The notes beneath the pieces are model-generated. The model searched no databases. It worked only from the letters and a program-made list of their open reading frames with translations, and had not been told where the DNA came from. 64,000 nucleotides of DNA from Anseranas semipalmata. Its lineage: Eukaryota > Chordata > Aves > Anseriformes > Anseranatidae. Each line of letters begins with the position of its first letter. The stretch's first letter is position 1. Below are positions 27,539-39,913 of the stretch, piece after piece. The DNA is taken from assembly GCA_013399115.1 (NCBI GenBank), contig VXAA01001109.1, positions 366,397 through 430,396 of the forward strand. Direction: 5' to 3'. Position numbers and translations under genes: made by a program.

Positions 27539-30500
27539 ACATTATTTTCTTACAGAAACTAAATTTGTATGGTCTGGGGCTTAATCCAAGCCTGGCAGAA
27601 TTCTATAGCATAGCTGTCACTGATTTCACCACCCTGGGGATCACGTCCTCTGTTTTTTCTTTTAATTTAAACTTCCTGCCCATCCTGGTGAAATAGTACA
27701 CGTGATACCTTTGGAAAGGTACAACAGTAAATCCCCACTGGCCTCCCAAGATAACGGTATAGCAAAACCAGGCTGAACAGGCTGAACTGTACCACTGAGA
27801 CAATCCCTAAAGCAGCAGTTCACACCTCTTGGCTCTGGGTTCTCTCCTTATCCGACAACCTGTAACACGACGCAGGGTCTCTTCCTCGCAGTTCAGTGGG
27901 AATTGCAGTTAAATGGAAGGTTTGCAATGAAAGCAAACATGGTAATGGAGTTAATTTTAGCAAACCGCTAATGAGCAATACACCAGACTCCTTTTTTTAC
28001 CCTTATGGCCAACCTCCTAATGTGCCTTCCCTTGCTTTATTGAAATCATTAACAACTAACCCGCTGTCCTCCTTTTGGAAAACACATTTCTTCCAGATTC
28101 TGCTCCACAGGGATCTGAAAGAGCTTTTCCAATCAACAATTCACTGAATGAAGTCTCCAGAAGTCTGCTGTTGTCCTTTCCATCCTGAGCTGACCTTGAG
28201 CTATTTAAACCTAGATGGATTTCAACTCCACAGTCCCACCAGCCTGCAGACTCCTCCCCGCCCTCCACCTGGGATAAGAGAGGCTTTTCAGAACATGTTA
28301 GAGGAGGTCTGCTAAATGATGCATTGAAAAGAGCTGGAGGGAAAAACAACTTTATCATCGTCCTGTGGTTCGAGCAGAAGGGGATAGGGTTCCTCGGTGC
28401 TTTAAAAGATAACGAAAAATAAAAAATCTGAGCAGGGAACAATGCAAAAAAGGAAAATTAATACTTTTTGATCAATTAATGAAAATGGGTTCAACAGAGA
28501 GCAAGGTCCCAGGAGAGTCCTAGGCACAGTGTGTTCAGATTAACACAGGCTCCATTCTAGTACAACTTTTCCTTGGAAGATGAAAGGGTAAAGGGGTTCA
28601 GGAGAAAGCTCTGTCCAGCTGCAGAGAGGATATGCTATGAAGGAGCATGGGAGTGAGACACTGGAGAAGTTACCGCTGAGAATTTAAATGCAGCAAGTTA
28701 AATTGCAGAAGCACTATTAGATGGCCAGGGGTGCGGTTTAGCATTTCTGGTATGGGTTCTGCTGCAGGGACTTGTAGTAGGTGCAAGATGGAACAAATGT
28801 AATAGCTCATGAATGCTGTATATCCTCACAGCTGCTCAGCCTCCAAGCAGCCGCAGGAATGTCAGTGGTGGGTACAGGTATCCTGGCAGAGCTCCAAGGG
28901 AAGGGGCTATATATGTTTTCATCATTTGGTCTGAACCATTGAGTACCTTTCACAAACACTATTGCATTCCTCCAAAACTACTGTTCCTGCCAGAACACTG
29001 CTAGAAGAGCGCTTTGTCCACAAACCATCAACATCAGAAAATTTGCTAATTGCCCCACGCAAGGTCACACCGCTAACTGGACTCTATTCCTGTGAGACAA
29101 AAGGTCACAGAAAGCAGGAGAAGCCAGAAAAGCTGTTCCATTTGCTTGCATTAAGGATCGTGATTTGCCCAACCTTGTGTGACGGATCACTGGAGGAGAC
29201 CTTACTGAAAGGAAAGGAGATAAAAAGGGGTAAAACAAGAGAAACCTTCCCAGCAGCAGCATCCTCCCCTGCTGAGCAGTTGTCCCCTCTGGCCTTGGAA
29301 ACATGAAGCCACATTAATTAACAGAGTCAGACCAGGATTTCTCAGTGGGGCAAGACCCCTTAATTCAGACATCTCTCAAGCACTCCTTTATCCAGATCTT
29401 TACCCTTCTGGAATGAAAATTAGCAGATGAACAGATTCTGCTCCTGTACCACCTTGCATTTGGAGCTATTCCATTGCTTTAGAAATTTCTGGAATTACAT
29501 CCAAATATTCAGGGAAATCCCAAGATAATGTGTTACCCTACCTCCAGCCCTTCTTCAGGAGATGCTGGGTTCCATTGTTTGGGGCTGGTATGCTTCTGTA
29601 TTTGATGACTATTTATATAATAACATATTAAAAGCCAAATGTAATAACTGTGCAAGAAATGATGGAAGTACAGTGCTGGGTACAGTAAGTCAAGCAAGCA
29701 ATGCCATTATACACCCCCTTTCTTATTCCCCTCCTAAAAACCTAAGTATTTTAAATCTTAGTTGGGTTGAAATTGAAGGAAGTAACAAATTTCTGGAGCT
29801 AGCACAGGCAGGAGCATCCTATCATACGACTGAACACGAGTATAGTTCAGCAGTATGACAGGTTACAAATCCCTATACAGCTGTGCCAGTGCCTCTGAAT
29901 CATATCCTGCCACAGTATGGTTACTCCACAAAGCTTTGCCCACATACTACAGTTTTTGTCTGCAACTAGCCTGCTGGCTCTGAAGTCCTTTCGAAGCTCT
30001 GTCCACACTCTCACAACGGCATCATATTTGGCTCGTGATTGTTGCCATATCCCCTGTTACCTTGCTATTGAAGTCCCTCTCCAGGCATGTTTCCTGGCTC
30101 ACTCATGTTTCTGGGGTGCCAACCCCGTTCTAGCACAAGGCATCAAAACATCCGGTGAGTTCCAAGCAGCATTTTCTAGGTTTCCCAATGTTTTCTCGTG
30201 CTGTGCATTTATGTACATTCATCAGGCTCTTCTCCTATTGCAGTCTTTACAAACCATACACCAACCACCGCCTAACTGGCCAATCTTCGCATCAGTTCAC
30301 CTCGCACAAGAGCTGTTTTCTGGTCAGCCGCGCAGGCAAGCCTCCTCCATGCAGGCATTTCTCATGGCATCAGGTGTTTATTCACAAAACCAAGGGCTCC
30401 GAGATGGCAACTTTGTTTAGTAAGGGTGAGAAGCAACACCCCTTGCTCAATAAAATTGCTACAGAGACCTGAAGGAGCAGTAGCAGAAAATGTCTGCCTC

Positions 30501-30705
30501 AAGCGCTTCTGGTCAGAGGCGTGGATATATTTGCATATATCCAACAGCACTACTGGACAACCTCTGTTAACAAGGACGTAATGAGCCATCATATTGCTGG
30601 AGATGACCTCCGCACCTCCTCACGGTGTGCAGCTCCCACCGAGGGCACGCACCGGCTGGGGTGCGCACCCCTCAGATCCCGGCCCCGAACGCCCAGCGCT
30701 CTTAC

Positions 30706-30900
30706 CGGGGCCTTCCGACGGCTCCTCCTGCTGCACCTCCGCGCCGTGGAAGAGCCGCCCGCCCGCCCTCCTCTCCTCAGCAGCAACGACTTCTGAGGGA
30801 ACACGAAGGCCTGGGGGTGCCGCTCGGGAAGGCCTGGGGAAGGCCACAACACATCGCCGTGTGGAAAAAAACACCCCAAAACTCAAGGGGGGGTTCTTAA
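30706..30900 (-). other. Candidate first exon of a leftward transcript
   Basis: Read on the minus strand, the CpG-island sequence ends in gaaggccccG|GTAAGAGC at exon end 30706, a strong donor. The upstream limit is not known; 30900 is a guess inside the island. One frame stays open across the donor and includes the stretch EVVAAEERRAGGRLF, but GC-rich DNA stays open easily and I recognise no protein. It could be a 5' UTR exon or a lncRNA first exon. Confidence 0.3.
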
Positions 30901-30949
30901 TTATTATTTTTTCTCCCGAAGACCTCGCCTCGCCCTCCCCAGGCAGGCG

Positions 30950-31079
30950 AGGGACCGCTGCCCTGCAGGGCGCCGGGCCGGGGAGCAGCGCGGCCCCGCC
31001 GCCTCCTCACAGACCGCCCCCCCCGCCACGNGAGGAAAGCGGGTTGAAGGAGCGCGTGTGGCCTCTTGGGGAGGTGCAG
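30950..31079 (+). other. Candidate first exon of a rightward transcript
   Basis: On the plus strand the island ends with gaggtgcaG|GTATGC (exon end 31079), and eight bases further is a second donor, gctg|GTGAGC (exon end 31087). Either could end a non-coding first exon. The start is not visible and 30950 is arbitrary within the island. An open frame crosses the region but is interrupted by the ambiguous base at 31031 and has no recognised domain. Confidence 0.3.
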
Positions 31080-31189
31080 GTATGCTGGTGAGCGTGTGGG
31101 GGTCCTTCGGCTGGGTGCTCCCCTTCCCTTGTGGCGCCTGGGCCTACCTCCCGCCTTTGTGTGCCCCTCCCCTGCCGCGCCGCGCCCCC

Positions 31190-31245
31190 GGGGCTGTGTG
31201 GGAAGTGCCGGGGAAATGGGGGTGCCGTGGGGGTGCCGTGCCAGA
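31190..31245 (+). other. G-rich tract, possible G-quadruplex
   Basis: At the edge of the CpG island, runs of three to five G recur: ggggctg, ggggaaatggggg, tgggggtg. The sequence includes a tandem copy of gggggtgccgt. Such tracts downstream of a start site can form G-quadruplexes in the non-template strand. This is prediction only. Confidence 0.4.
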
Positions 31246-31249
31246 AGCA

Positions 31250-31480
31250 GGGGTGGATGGAGCTATCAGTCATGCTCCTGTTTCTAATCAGGAGCACCCC
31301 GGCTGGTGAACAAACAGCATCTCATTTGCAAAGCTTTCGCTCTGTTCCCTCATTAGCATAAGTATTGTTTTCCATTATCCGTGGTGATTCACATTAAACT
31401 AATGCAAATTCATCTGTCATCTGAGCATATCCGAGTAAAGGGCAACTGTGAATTCAATTAGTGGCTATTTGCCCCTATCC
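31250..31480. promoter_or_regulatory. Promoter-proximal AT-rich element with octamer site
   Basis: Immediately right of the CpG island the composition switches to AT-rich. The block holds a perfect octamer ATGCAAAT (31402-31409), catttgcaaag and a cattagcat motif. It also holds an 8-bp inverted repeat, tgctcctg/caggagca (31273-31296). These are POU-type and dyad sites next to the putative promoter. A regulatory role is inference. Confidence 0.3.
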
Positions 31481-33022
31481 TACTAGGCAACTGAACCTGT
31501 ACAGTTTTGTGTGGGAGTTGCCTGACGGTGTGGTTTGAGTCCTGCATGACCTTACTATAGTGGAAGCAGACTTGTATCTGTTTGCTGCATCAAATTTGAA
31601 CTTGCAGATATTGGTACTGATAGCATCAGTAATTCTGGCTTCAAAGGTAACTTAGGCTTTTACTGCAATTCCTCACCACATGATAAATGGTGGCTTTTAT
31701 CCTTACTCTGACACCATCATTTTATGAAGTGACAGTCTGTCCAATAGTTTGAAATCCATTGCTATTTATGGTTAGTTTGGATGATTAGAAGGGATGTTAG
31801 TACTCCTGGGTATTTTCTTGAATTTGTAGTCAAAGGAGAGAAGTAGCTGTGAGCTGAGCTCTCTTTCATGTGCTTCATGGACATCCAGTTTCATGTAATA
31901 TTTTTTCAACTGTGGGAATCTTGTCCTGGAAAAAAAATTGCTGTTATGGGTCATGCTCTTGCGCAAAATTTCTCTGTTCTACACTGTAATTCTGTATGCT
32001 TTACCCAGGACTGTCACATTTGCTGGTAGGTTGTTGCTATGGTCCTCTCAGTAGTATTTGCCTGCCAGTGTTGTAGCATACACCCATTATTCTTCTGGAA
32101 AGAGGAATTTAAAATCGAGACTGTACTTCATTGAATGCTGGGGGATCCTCCCAGAAAATTGCTGCTGAAATATATTATCAGTTCATCCTGTGCCATGGGG
32201 AGAAGGTGATGACAGGGGAGGTACAGGATGCTTCTCCTTCTGGATACTCTGAATCAGATGGGATGGGAGCTGTAAGAATAAACAAAGGGTCCACAAAGTG
32301 CTTTCCTTCACCACAGCCACCCAGGCTATAATTCTCTGGGGTGCATATATAAATTCCTTTCACTGCTGGCATGTTAATGGCACTTGGGGAGATGTCACTT
32401 CACAACTAAAATGAGCAATGACACACCAAGCAGCAGAAGGTAAATGGCTTTTAACTGGATAACGTGTCAGTTAAAGGCTAAATTATTTCCCTGCTGTCAC
32501 TTCCCTTTACTGTGTCGGCTGGTGTTATTGGCCGTTACTGACAACGGTCGAGAGAAATGATGCCCTTGGCCCTGGGACATGCTGATTACCTTTGTAGGTA
32601 TCTGCTTATGGTGAAACAGTAGGCAGATGGAGTTGAAATAAACTTCTTTTCTCTAGGATACATAGAAGTGACTTGGACAACAAGATATCACCACTTACAT
32701 GGCAGTATTTCACTAGTGACCAGATGCTTGTGGTGTCTTCTAGAGAGATGCGCCATGAAAGGAAGCTTTCCTGAGTGTGGTGTTTCTGGTCCGGGGTCAT
32801 TGTTTGGGTCTTCTAGCCCATGAAGAAAAAATTAAGGTCTAAATACAGGTCTGTATTAGGTCTACTACTGCTATAGGAGTTGTGCTCTGAGGACAAGGTG
32901 TATCCTCAGGCATTCCTGTAAGACATCAAAATGGGAGAGGGACCCTGAGACTTGGGTTTTTGCAGCCTTTATGTTGGTTGCTGGGGCTTCTAGATGATGG
33001 TAATTGGAATCTGTTTTTCTAG

Positions 33023-33050
33023 GTGCTGTACTAAAATGTCTAACGCCAAG
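33023..33050 (+). other. Candidate 28-nt exon containing an ATG
   Basis: A polypyrimidine acceptor (aatctgtttttctag) precedes 28 nt that end in AAG|GTAAAT. Inside is ATG at 33036-33038 with A at the -3 position, giving Met-Ser-Asn-Ala-Lys in phase 0 at the donor. It lies 2 kb right of the putative promoter, where a second exon carrying the start codon would be expected. The first five residues equal the start of POP1, but no other POP1 sequence is seen, so that is treated as coincidence. It may well be cryptic. Confidence 0.2.
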
Positions 33051-33239
33051 GTAAATATTGCTGCTTCAGAATCTTACTGAAAGGTTGAGGGGAGGCTTAG
33101 GTGCATGTCTCAATTATATGGGCGAGTCATTACGTGAAGGTAAGTGGTAAAAGCAGCAATAGGTGCTATAAAACTCGGCAAAATCAGAATGTTAAAGAAA
33201 TTTTGAAAATTAATGTATTATTTATACAGAGGTTTTAGT

Positions 33240-33272
33240 ATTGAAAAAGCTACTTAGCATTGAAAAAGCTAT
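33240..33272. repeat. Short direct repeat
   Basis: attgaaaaagcta occurs twice, at 33240 and 33259, a 19-bp period. It is a small tandem duplication with no evident role. Confidence 0.6.
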
Positions 33273-34189
33273 ACTTTTCAGGGCTTTTTCAGCAGACTAA
33301 TTGTTGTTAAGTAGCAGCAGAGTGGAGGAATAGATCTCTGGATTACAAAGCAGCAAAGCCTGAACTTTGTGCTTTTACTGTGTGGGTACATTTTGAAAGC
33401 TGCCCCTGCAGAAATGGTCCTGTGGTTCTGTTTACAACAGCGGTGCCAGATGGTCACAGTCTGTAGGAGATGACTTTCTCATTTCCAGATGTTTTGAGAT
33501 CTGCAAGTCAAACTGGGCCTTTTCTGTATCATCATCCTTGGTAATAAAGGTTCTGCTGGACAAATAAGGGTTTTCCCTACACACCAGTGCAGCTAAACTG
33601 CTTTTGCACTTACTGATGTGAACTGTCTGGGCTAGTTAAAAAAATGTAGTTGAGATTTAGTAGGTTCCTAACTGCTCTCCTATATTTGGGTAAACTGTGA
33701 AGTGGCAGTAAGTTAAAGGTACTAAAATCACTTTTTTTCCCTTCAAGCTTTAGCTATTTGGAGTTAGACTAGATAATAATGACCCTATTCTTACTTGGTT
33801 TAAGACTTCAGCCTTTCCTTTAAATGTCTTTATGGGAGGTAGATGAGTAAAAGCACAAAGAATGAGTGTTGTTGCGTAGCGAAGCCACTTACAATGCTTT
33901 GAGCGTGTTCATTGTGCCCCTTGAGTTCTGAAGATCCCTGGGTATCAGAGTCCAGCTTCAAAACCTGAATCGAGAGGTATTCAGACTTGCTTCAAGCACT
34001 TGGAGTGGGGCAGGAGTCTAAGTTCACTAGCAAACACTTGGAAGACCAGATGGTTTCTTTGCAACAGAACCCTGAACATAACAGGAAAATAGAAGATATT
34101 CCTCTCCCTCTCTGAGCAGGAGAAAAGAATTTTAAAAATGCCTTGCATGTGTGCTAAATAAATAAATTTAAAAATGAACCTTCTGGCCA

Positions 34190-34450
34190 ATCACAGCTTA
34201 GTTACCCTGCAATTAAACAAATCCACAAACTGGCAACACATTTACATCTCATTAAGGGGAGGCAAATGCGGCAACTGCATGAAAATTTAGAAATTAGACA
34301 CAATTACCATGTTGGCTGGAGGCAGGAGCGGGGAGCATTGTTGAGGGAGGCTTTTAAGAGAAGTTTGATGGTTCCTTAATTGGCTGCTGCCTCCCCAGTC
34401 CCACCCAGCTCTGCTGCGTAAATGAATTAAAAAAACAAAACCAACAAAAT
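34190..34450. promoter_or_regulatory. AT-rich island, possible conserved non-coding element
   Basis: The block contains gcaattaaacaaatcc, tctcattaagggg, ttccttaattggctgc and gtaaatgaattaaa, that is, at least four homeodomain-like cores in 250 bp, plus an inverted CCAAT. It is unique and non-coding. Confidence 0.25.
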
Positions 34451-36848
34451 CATTGATGCTCTGCCTATCTCTGCAGTGCAGCAGCCCCGAGGAGCTAATG
34501 AAGCAAGACCCACAGAGGTCTGCCAGAGAGCTGCAAACCTCGAGGGTGCTCCCCTGACATGCGCTGGGCAGCCTTCCCAGTCACTGAGGGACAAGACTCC
34601 GCTGGCCTTTTTTATAGGGTTTGCAGGGACACAGCTCAGACACTGACCTTTTGCTCTCGCTGTGCTCTGCAGCTGCGTCCATTCACATGATCAGTTGTTT
34701 TGAAAGGCTGGTACACTTGGAATCGTAGTGCAGCACTCACCAAAGTTTGTGGATGTCTTTGCATTGAATTTAAGGGTTGGAGTATTTGTTTGACACCAGT
34801 GGTGATGTCTGCTCGTATTCTTTGTGTTTGTACAGCATCCTTCCTCTTCCCTTGTCTCCAGCAGTTGCCTAGTTCCTCTGCATGTTTCTTAAGGGGTGAT
34901 AGTTCCTTCCTCCCGAGGCAGCTGTGTTCCTAGGAGCTGGTGGATAGGAACTGGTATAGTAGGGAGGCTGGTTTCTTGAATAGGTGCAAATATTAATAGC
35001 ATAAATATTACCTAAAAAACAAATGCTAAAATGTAATTATGTGTGGTAACTGGGGATAAAGTCTACCTCGGGCATTACAACTTCCAGGAGTAAGACCAAG
35101 GTTTTCCTGGTGAGTGTCTAGACCGCTGGATTCGGGAGCCTTTCCAAAGTAATACAGTTTAGTAGAAAGACTGGTGGTAGAAATGAGCATTGGAAGGTAG
35201 AAACTCTTCAGAGAAAAACACAAGGATTCTCAGAAGGAACAATGAGACAGAAAGGGCAGTTCTTATGTTGTTTTCATGTAGCATGGAGGCAGGGATGAGC
35301 CTGTCAATGGCAGCTACTCCGTGCTGTGGCTGCATTTCTGCAGAACTCCAAGTGCCAGCAGTGGTGTTCCTAATCAGTGTGAATGAAAGGTTGTTTGCTG
35401 GAGGGAACCACGAAGGGGTGAGGGATGAAAAAGCCTACTATTGCAGCAGCCCAGTCCTGAAATTATTCTGAAGGGTTATTTAAAAAATAAAAAATTGTGG
35501 GGGGTTAAAGAGCTTTGGGTGCATTTCCTTATGTTGTAAGTTATATAACCAATTTTCAAAAACTGCACTTGAAATAGTAATCTTCCTCATCTTGGCACAT
35601 TTACTGAGAGCCTGAAGGACTTGAGTACTCAGGGAGGAGCTACTTTGTGAAAGAGCTTCACAAGGGCAGGGCTTAAAGGATAAAACCCAGAAGCTCTGTT
35701 GTTATATTGAAACAGGTGAATAGTGCCCGGAGAGGAGTATAGAAGCCATCGCAAAGCTTTTGAGACTGTCTCCAGATTCACTAGAAAATCTTGACAAAGA
35801 TGGAATAGATTTCTGTGTTTGTGGAGTTTCTAGCACAGGAGGCAATTAGGAATTTGTGAGGCAAACACTTGTTAGAAGTAACTGTAGCCAAATGTGCACT
35901 GGGGCACTGAGTGAGACTAAATGTTTCCTGGCTTGTTCTATTTCTGGTGAGCTATGTGCTCTCCCTGGGAAGGCAGTGGGCTTGTTCTGGTACGTAAAGG
36001 TATGGGGAGGCTGGGAGCGTCTGTAATCATGTTGGTTTTGTCCTGCATTAGTGGTGGTCTGGCACAAAGCAAGAACCTCAGAACCAAGCCCTGATAGCAT
36101 GCCCTATAGAAAAAATGGCATGTGCACAGCAACACCAGGCCTAAAAAATAATCGTTCAGTGTTAACAAATTAGCAATGGTGGTGGCAATTGCCTGTTCGT
36201 GGGCAAAGACCTTTTGTCTTGAAGCAGAATATTCACAGTTACAGGTAAATACTACTTAGGTGTTCCTTTGTATTTTTGGGAGATCTGAGGTCTATGCCTT
36301 TCTTTTCTGAAACGTACAGCCCCTTAGCACAGTTTTCTACATGGCTTTGGCAGCAAAGTCCAAGTTGGCACAACTGAAACAAGTTAATTGGGGAATGAAT
36401 AGAAAGTCCTACAGGCTGGCTCATACCCTGCATACCAATTGACACAGTCTGTCTGGTGCAGGGGAAGACAACGAAGGAAAAGAGGTTTTTCACATGTCCT
36501 CAACTGCTCCCTTGAAAAAATGGAAGCAGTACAAATTTAAAAATTAAAAAACTTTAATAACTATTTAAACTAGAAGCTTTTAAAAATATTGGCATATATG
36601 ACTGCGTGCCTGGACCGTTGTTGTCTGTGAGGTTTAGTTAAAGCAGCTTTAAGTTTTATCAGCATTAATATGCAACCTGCTCTGTGCCTGTTTTTTCTTA
36701 GTATTCCTTTGGGCATCTTGTTTTTCTTCCCTTGAAGGTAGTTTTGAAATGTGCAAGTTTCATGATAGCTCAGGTACCTCTGATCCATTAGATTAGTCAT
36801 TTTGCTGGGCTCGCTGCGACCCTGAGGAGAAGCTTTATCATTCATATA

Positions 36849-36924
36849 AGAACTGATGAATGGTGTTGACTAGCGAATTGATAAGCAATTAAGGACATTG
36901 TGTCAAGGAACTGATGAAAGGTGT
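36849..36924. repeat. Spaced direct repeat of about 18 bp
   Basis: agaactgatgaatggtgt (36849) recurs as ggaactgatgaaaggtgt (36907), 58 bp apart. It is a small local duplication. Confidence 0.5.
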
Positions 36925-39089
36925 AAGAGTCCATAAAGGATTTATATGATCTGCTGTAGATGAGAAACTGTTGTCAGTAATTGAGGGGCCTGTATGTGCA
37001 GCAGTGAACAAGTTCAGAGTTGTAAAGGGTTCCTGTGGCATTAATCGTCAGACTGTCACTGAGTTGTCATGTTTTGTCCCTGAAGTGTGCACAGCCTTGA
37101 TGTGAATAGCTAGTGTAGGTGAGGTGCATGGTTAAAACTACGCTCTGGCTGAAATGTAGGTTTCTGTTTAGGGGGCTACAGAACCTCTCCAAAATCCACT
37201 TCTTGCTATCCTTGAGGTATTGTTCCATAGCTGTCTTCCACACAGTGCACAAGAATATCACGCGTAGCAGAGGAAAGGTGCACAGCTGACCAGAAAACTG
37301 CTTTGGCCTGATGCCACTGCAGTCTGTATCCTAGCCAACTGCCCTAGCGACTTTCTGCTTTCTGTGTAAAAACTGCACATTGCTTATTCATAAGGTAGCA
37401 GTCTAGGAAGGGTTAACACAGATAGTGTTAGTGTGTGGTTTCTGCTTTTGGCTGATGTTGGGGTTTGTTTCATTTTAACTTTATTATGAAGATATCTTGC
37501 TTAGGAAATCAGAAGAGGGCTCCAGGTGCCTTCATCTTGCCAATTCATCCCTTCTTCCCTGAGTGTGGATCACAAGGATCTCAGGAGTGATTCGTACAAA
37601 TGTATCCTAGCTTAGCCAACAGAAGCAATTTCAGCTGGAACAGAATATAATCCATTTCACCCTGGCATCAAATAAAAGGGAAGGGGACCTGCTATTACTT
37701 TGACTCTTTTATTTTTCATTTTTGCGAATATTCAGACACTACAATGATGTGTGGAAAGATTAAATTAAAGATAGATAGGGAGGGTAGAGATCAAAAACCT
37801 GGGTATAGTTACTTGCAGGCTCCATGGAAACTGGGCTTGTCGTCAGCAACCAGAGTTGCATATACACAAATTTGGGCATCTGTAAGAATGAAATCAAGTT
37901 TTAATCTCTTGTTTCAGATGTCACAGTGCAACTGGATTATAAACCCTGAGCTCTTGGCTTTGGCAGCAACAGCTATTGATGAAGATGTCATATATTTAAG
38001 CATGTTGGAACATTTTTTTGGTCTTTTCTGAGTGTTCCCATGCCTCGCTCTTAGGAAGAAAGCAGCAGCTGTCTCCTTGCAACCTTATTGTTTGTGTAGT
38101 GAAACAAACAATATTAAATGGATCCAAGTAGGTGTAATTCTCTTGTGGATCCCATCTTTTACTTATCTGCATTAGTTGCCTCAATATGCCAGCATTAGGT
38201 CTGGAAAGCCCTGGTTAAGATAAATTCCTGCTGTGCTGGGTGCAGTTTTATGAAGAGTGGGGGAAGATTTGAGAACAACAAATTAAAACTAATCTCCTAA
38301 AATATTTGATTACACAAACTCAATTTATTACACAGAGCTGCCCTCTTAAGCATGTGCAAGCTGGTAACCCAAACAGGGCTGGGGGGGGGAAAATAACCCA
38401 AAATTTGTTCTACAAGAGAACAACCACCTTCTGTAAGCTACTGTAGTAATAGCTTGAAAGGCTGCCCTAACCTTCTTCCTTCTTGTAAGTTAGCACGTTT
38501 AGCACACTCAGTGGAAAGGATTCTCTTATAAATCAGGGTCCTTGCAGAGTGCTCTGTGGTGTCTGGTGGCCTGGGAGTCTCAAGTTACCTCTTTAACAAA
38601 CCCTGGATTGAGAGGCAAGTTGCTGAAGTGTTTGGGCTGCAGTTTAGACACCCTCTGTCAAGTAACCAGGAGCCTGTAATCCTGGAGTAGATGGGTTTCT
38701 CTTTTACTTTTTTGAAACCTCTTCTTTAAGAGGTAACAGATGATCTGTGCACGTCATGTTTATCTGCTGCTTGTTCACCCATACCCCTGATGTGTGTTTC
38801 TCAGGATGAAAGAGGCTGTTTTGAGGCATTTTCTTGTAAAACTTCATTGCCATGTGCCTTCTTGTTTTAATTGATCTTGGAGCATTTTTTTGGGTAACCC
38901 AAAGTTAAAGATTCACTGTGATCCCTTTCCCTCCCAAATGCTGCTTTATTTTGTGAGGAAACAAGGATTCTCCAAAGATGGTTTGAAAGGAGTAGAGGTA
39001 TTTATGCTTCCTTTCATCTCCCTCCCACTTAGAGCAGAGGTGAGCGGTTCTGTTTGGTAAGCTGTCTGGGAGCTGCCTTAGAACAACAG

Positions 39090-39315
39090 GGAAATAAATT
39101 CCATGTTGGAATTCAGCAGCCCCTCCAATCAATGTACTTTCCAATTAATTTCTTTGTATAAGGAGGACTTCTGAAAACAGTGTGCTGCTGTTAGCTCTGG
39201 CTTTAATTTATTTTGAAAAATGCGTAATTATCAAGCTGTGAGCAAATTGCCATGCCTTTCACCTGGCTCCTTTCTGAACTCATTCGCATTCAGAGGAGCC
39301 ATTGATTAATGAACA
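39090..39315. promoter_or_regulatory. AT-rich island, possible conserved non-coding element
   Basis: The segment contains ccaatcaatg, tccaattaatttc, gcgtaattatcaag and cattgattaatgaac, which are PBX/homeodomain-like motifs packed in about 220 bp. It is unique, has no ORF, and a regulatory role is inferred from texture. Confidence 0.25.
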
Positions 39316-39913
39316 GAGCAACAGAGGACAAGGATGATCCAATGCAGCTATGAGCTGCATACAGCAGAAGTAATGCCTCAGGAGAACATGTATTAGGGCC
39401 TGTGTTGGAAATTGCTGGATGAGGCAATGCTGCCCCTTATTGCGGTAAAAGACAAAAACTGGGTTTTGTGAGATGAAGTTTTCCCATTCCTTCACTTGGG
39501 CTGTGAATGAGCACAAGTGAGGCCTGTTTCTCAGACCCTTCCCATGGTGTGTTTGTGTTAGCTGTACCAGCATGTGATCAAATGCAGATGTATGCCCAGG
39601 TTAAATTCCTATTTTCTTAAGGGAGAGAAACATCAGTTCTTGTGGAGTACACGCATCCTGTGCTTTGTACAATGAAGCAATGAGTGGAATAGTGGTAGTT
39701 TCTCCTGCATTCACAAGGACCAAAGGATTCTAGCTCAGGCATGCTTCTGTAGAGCCCTTTTTAGTGTCCCCCTTTTTCCTTTGCCGTGCCTTTTCGCTCT
39801 TGTGGGACAAAGAGGAGCTGGCTGGTAGCCTTCTGTGTAGGTATGTATAATGTTCGGTGCCTTTCCAGGGGACATTTATGTGCCTGTGAGGCTCATTCCC
39901 TGTTTCCCACTTC

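Larger units (their letters stand above)
13000..30600. other. Non-coding interval left of the CpG island
   Basis: No recognised gene is present. Several open frames of 115-167 codons occur but have no domain, no periodic signal and no splice context that would make them believable. The interval holds unique sequence, two ancient SINE/LINE remnants, short hairpins, a T-rich and an A-rich stretch, and several AT-rich islands. From about 19 kb to 30 kb many lines carry more A than T on the given strand, as expected for an intron transcribed on the minus strand. Confidence 0.55.
30605..31250. promoter_or_regulatory. CpG island, probable bidirectional promoter
   Basis: This is the only dense CpG and GC-rich block in the window; about 13 CpG pairs fall in 30605-30720 alone, while most flanking kilobases hold only a few. 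It contains GC boxes (for example gaccgcccccc and gcccgcccgccc) and an ETS-like CGGAAG on the minus strand near 30714, and no TATA box. Consensus splice donors face outwards on both sides: minus strand at 30705 and plus strand at 31080 or 31088. This arrangement is typical of a TATA-less bidirectional promoter. The genes controlled are not identified. One ambiguous base lies at 31031. Confidence 0.75.

Noticed and set aside
29917..30420. Open frame of 167 codons, plus strand
   Set aside because: No recognised domain, biased to Ser, Leu and Ala as chance frames are, and no splice or promoter context for a single-exon gene.
30594..31091. Open frame of 165 codons through the CpG island
   Set aside because: GC-rich islands are poor in stop codons, the frame crosses an ambiguous base, and the peptide is low-complexity Pro, Arg and Gly.
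33036..33050. Start of POP1 (MSNAK)
   Set aside because: Only five residues agree. No further POP1 exon, and no RIDA exon on the opposite strand (its usual head-to-head partner), could be found.
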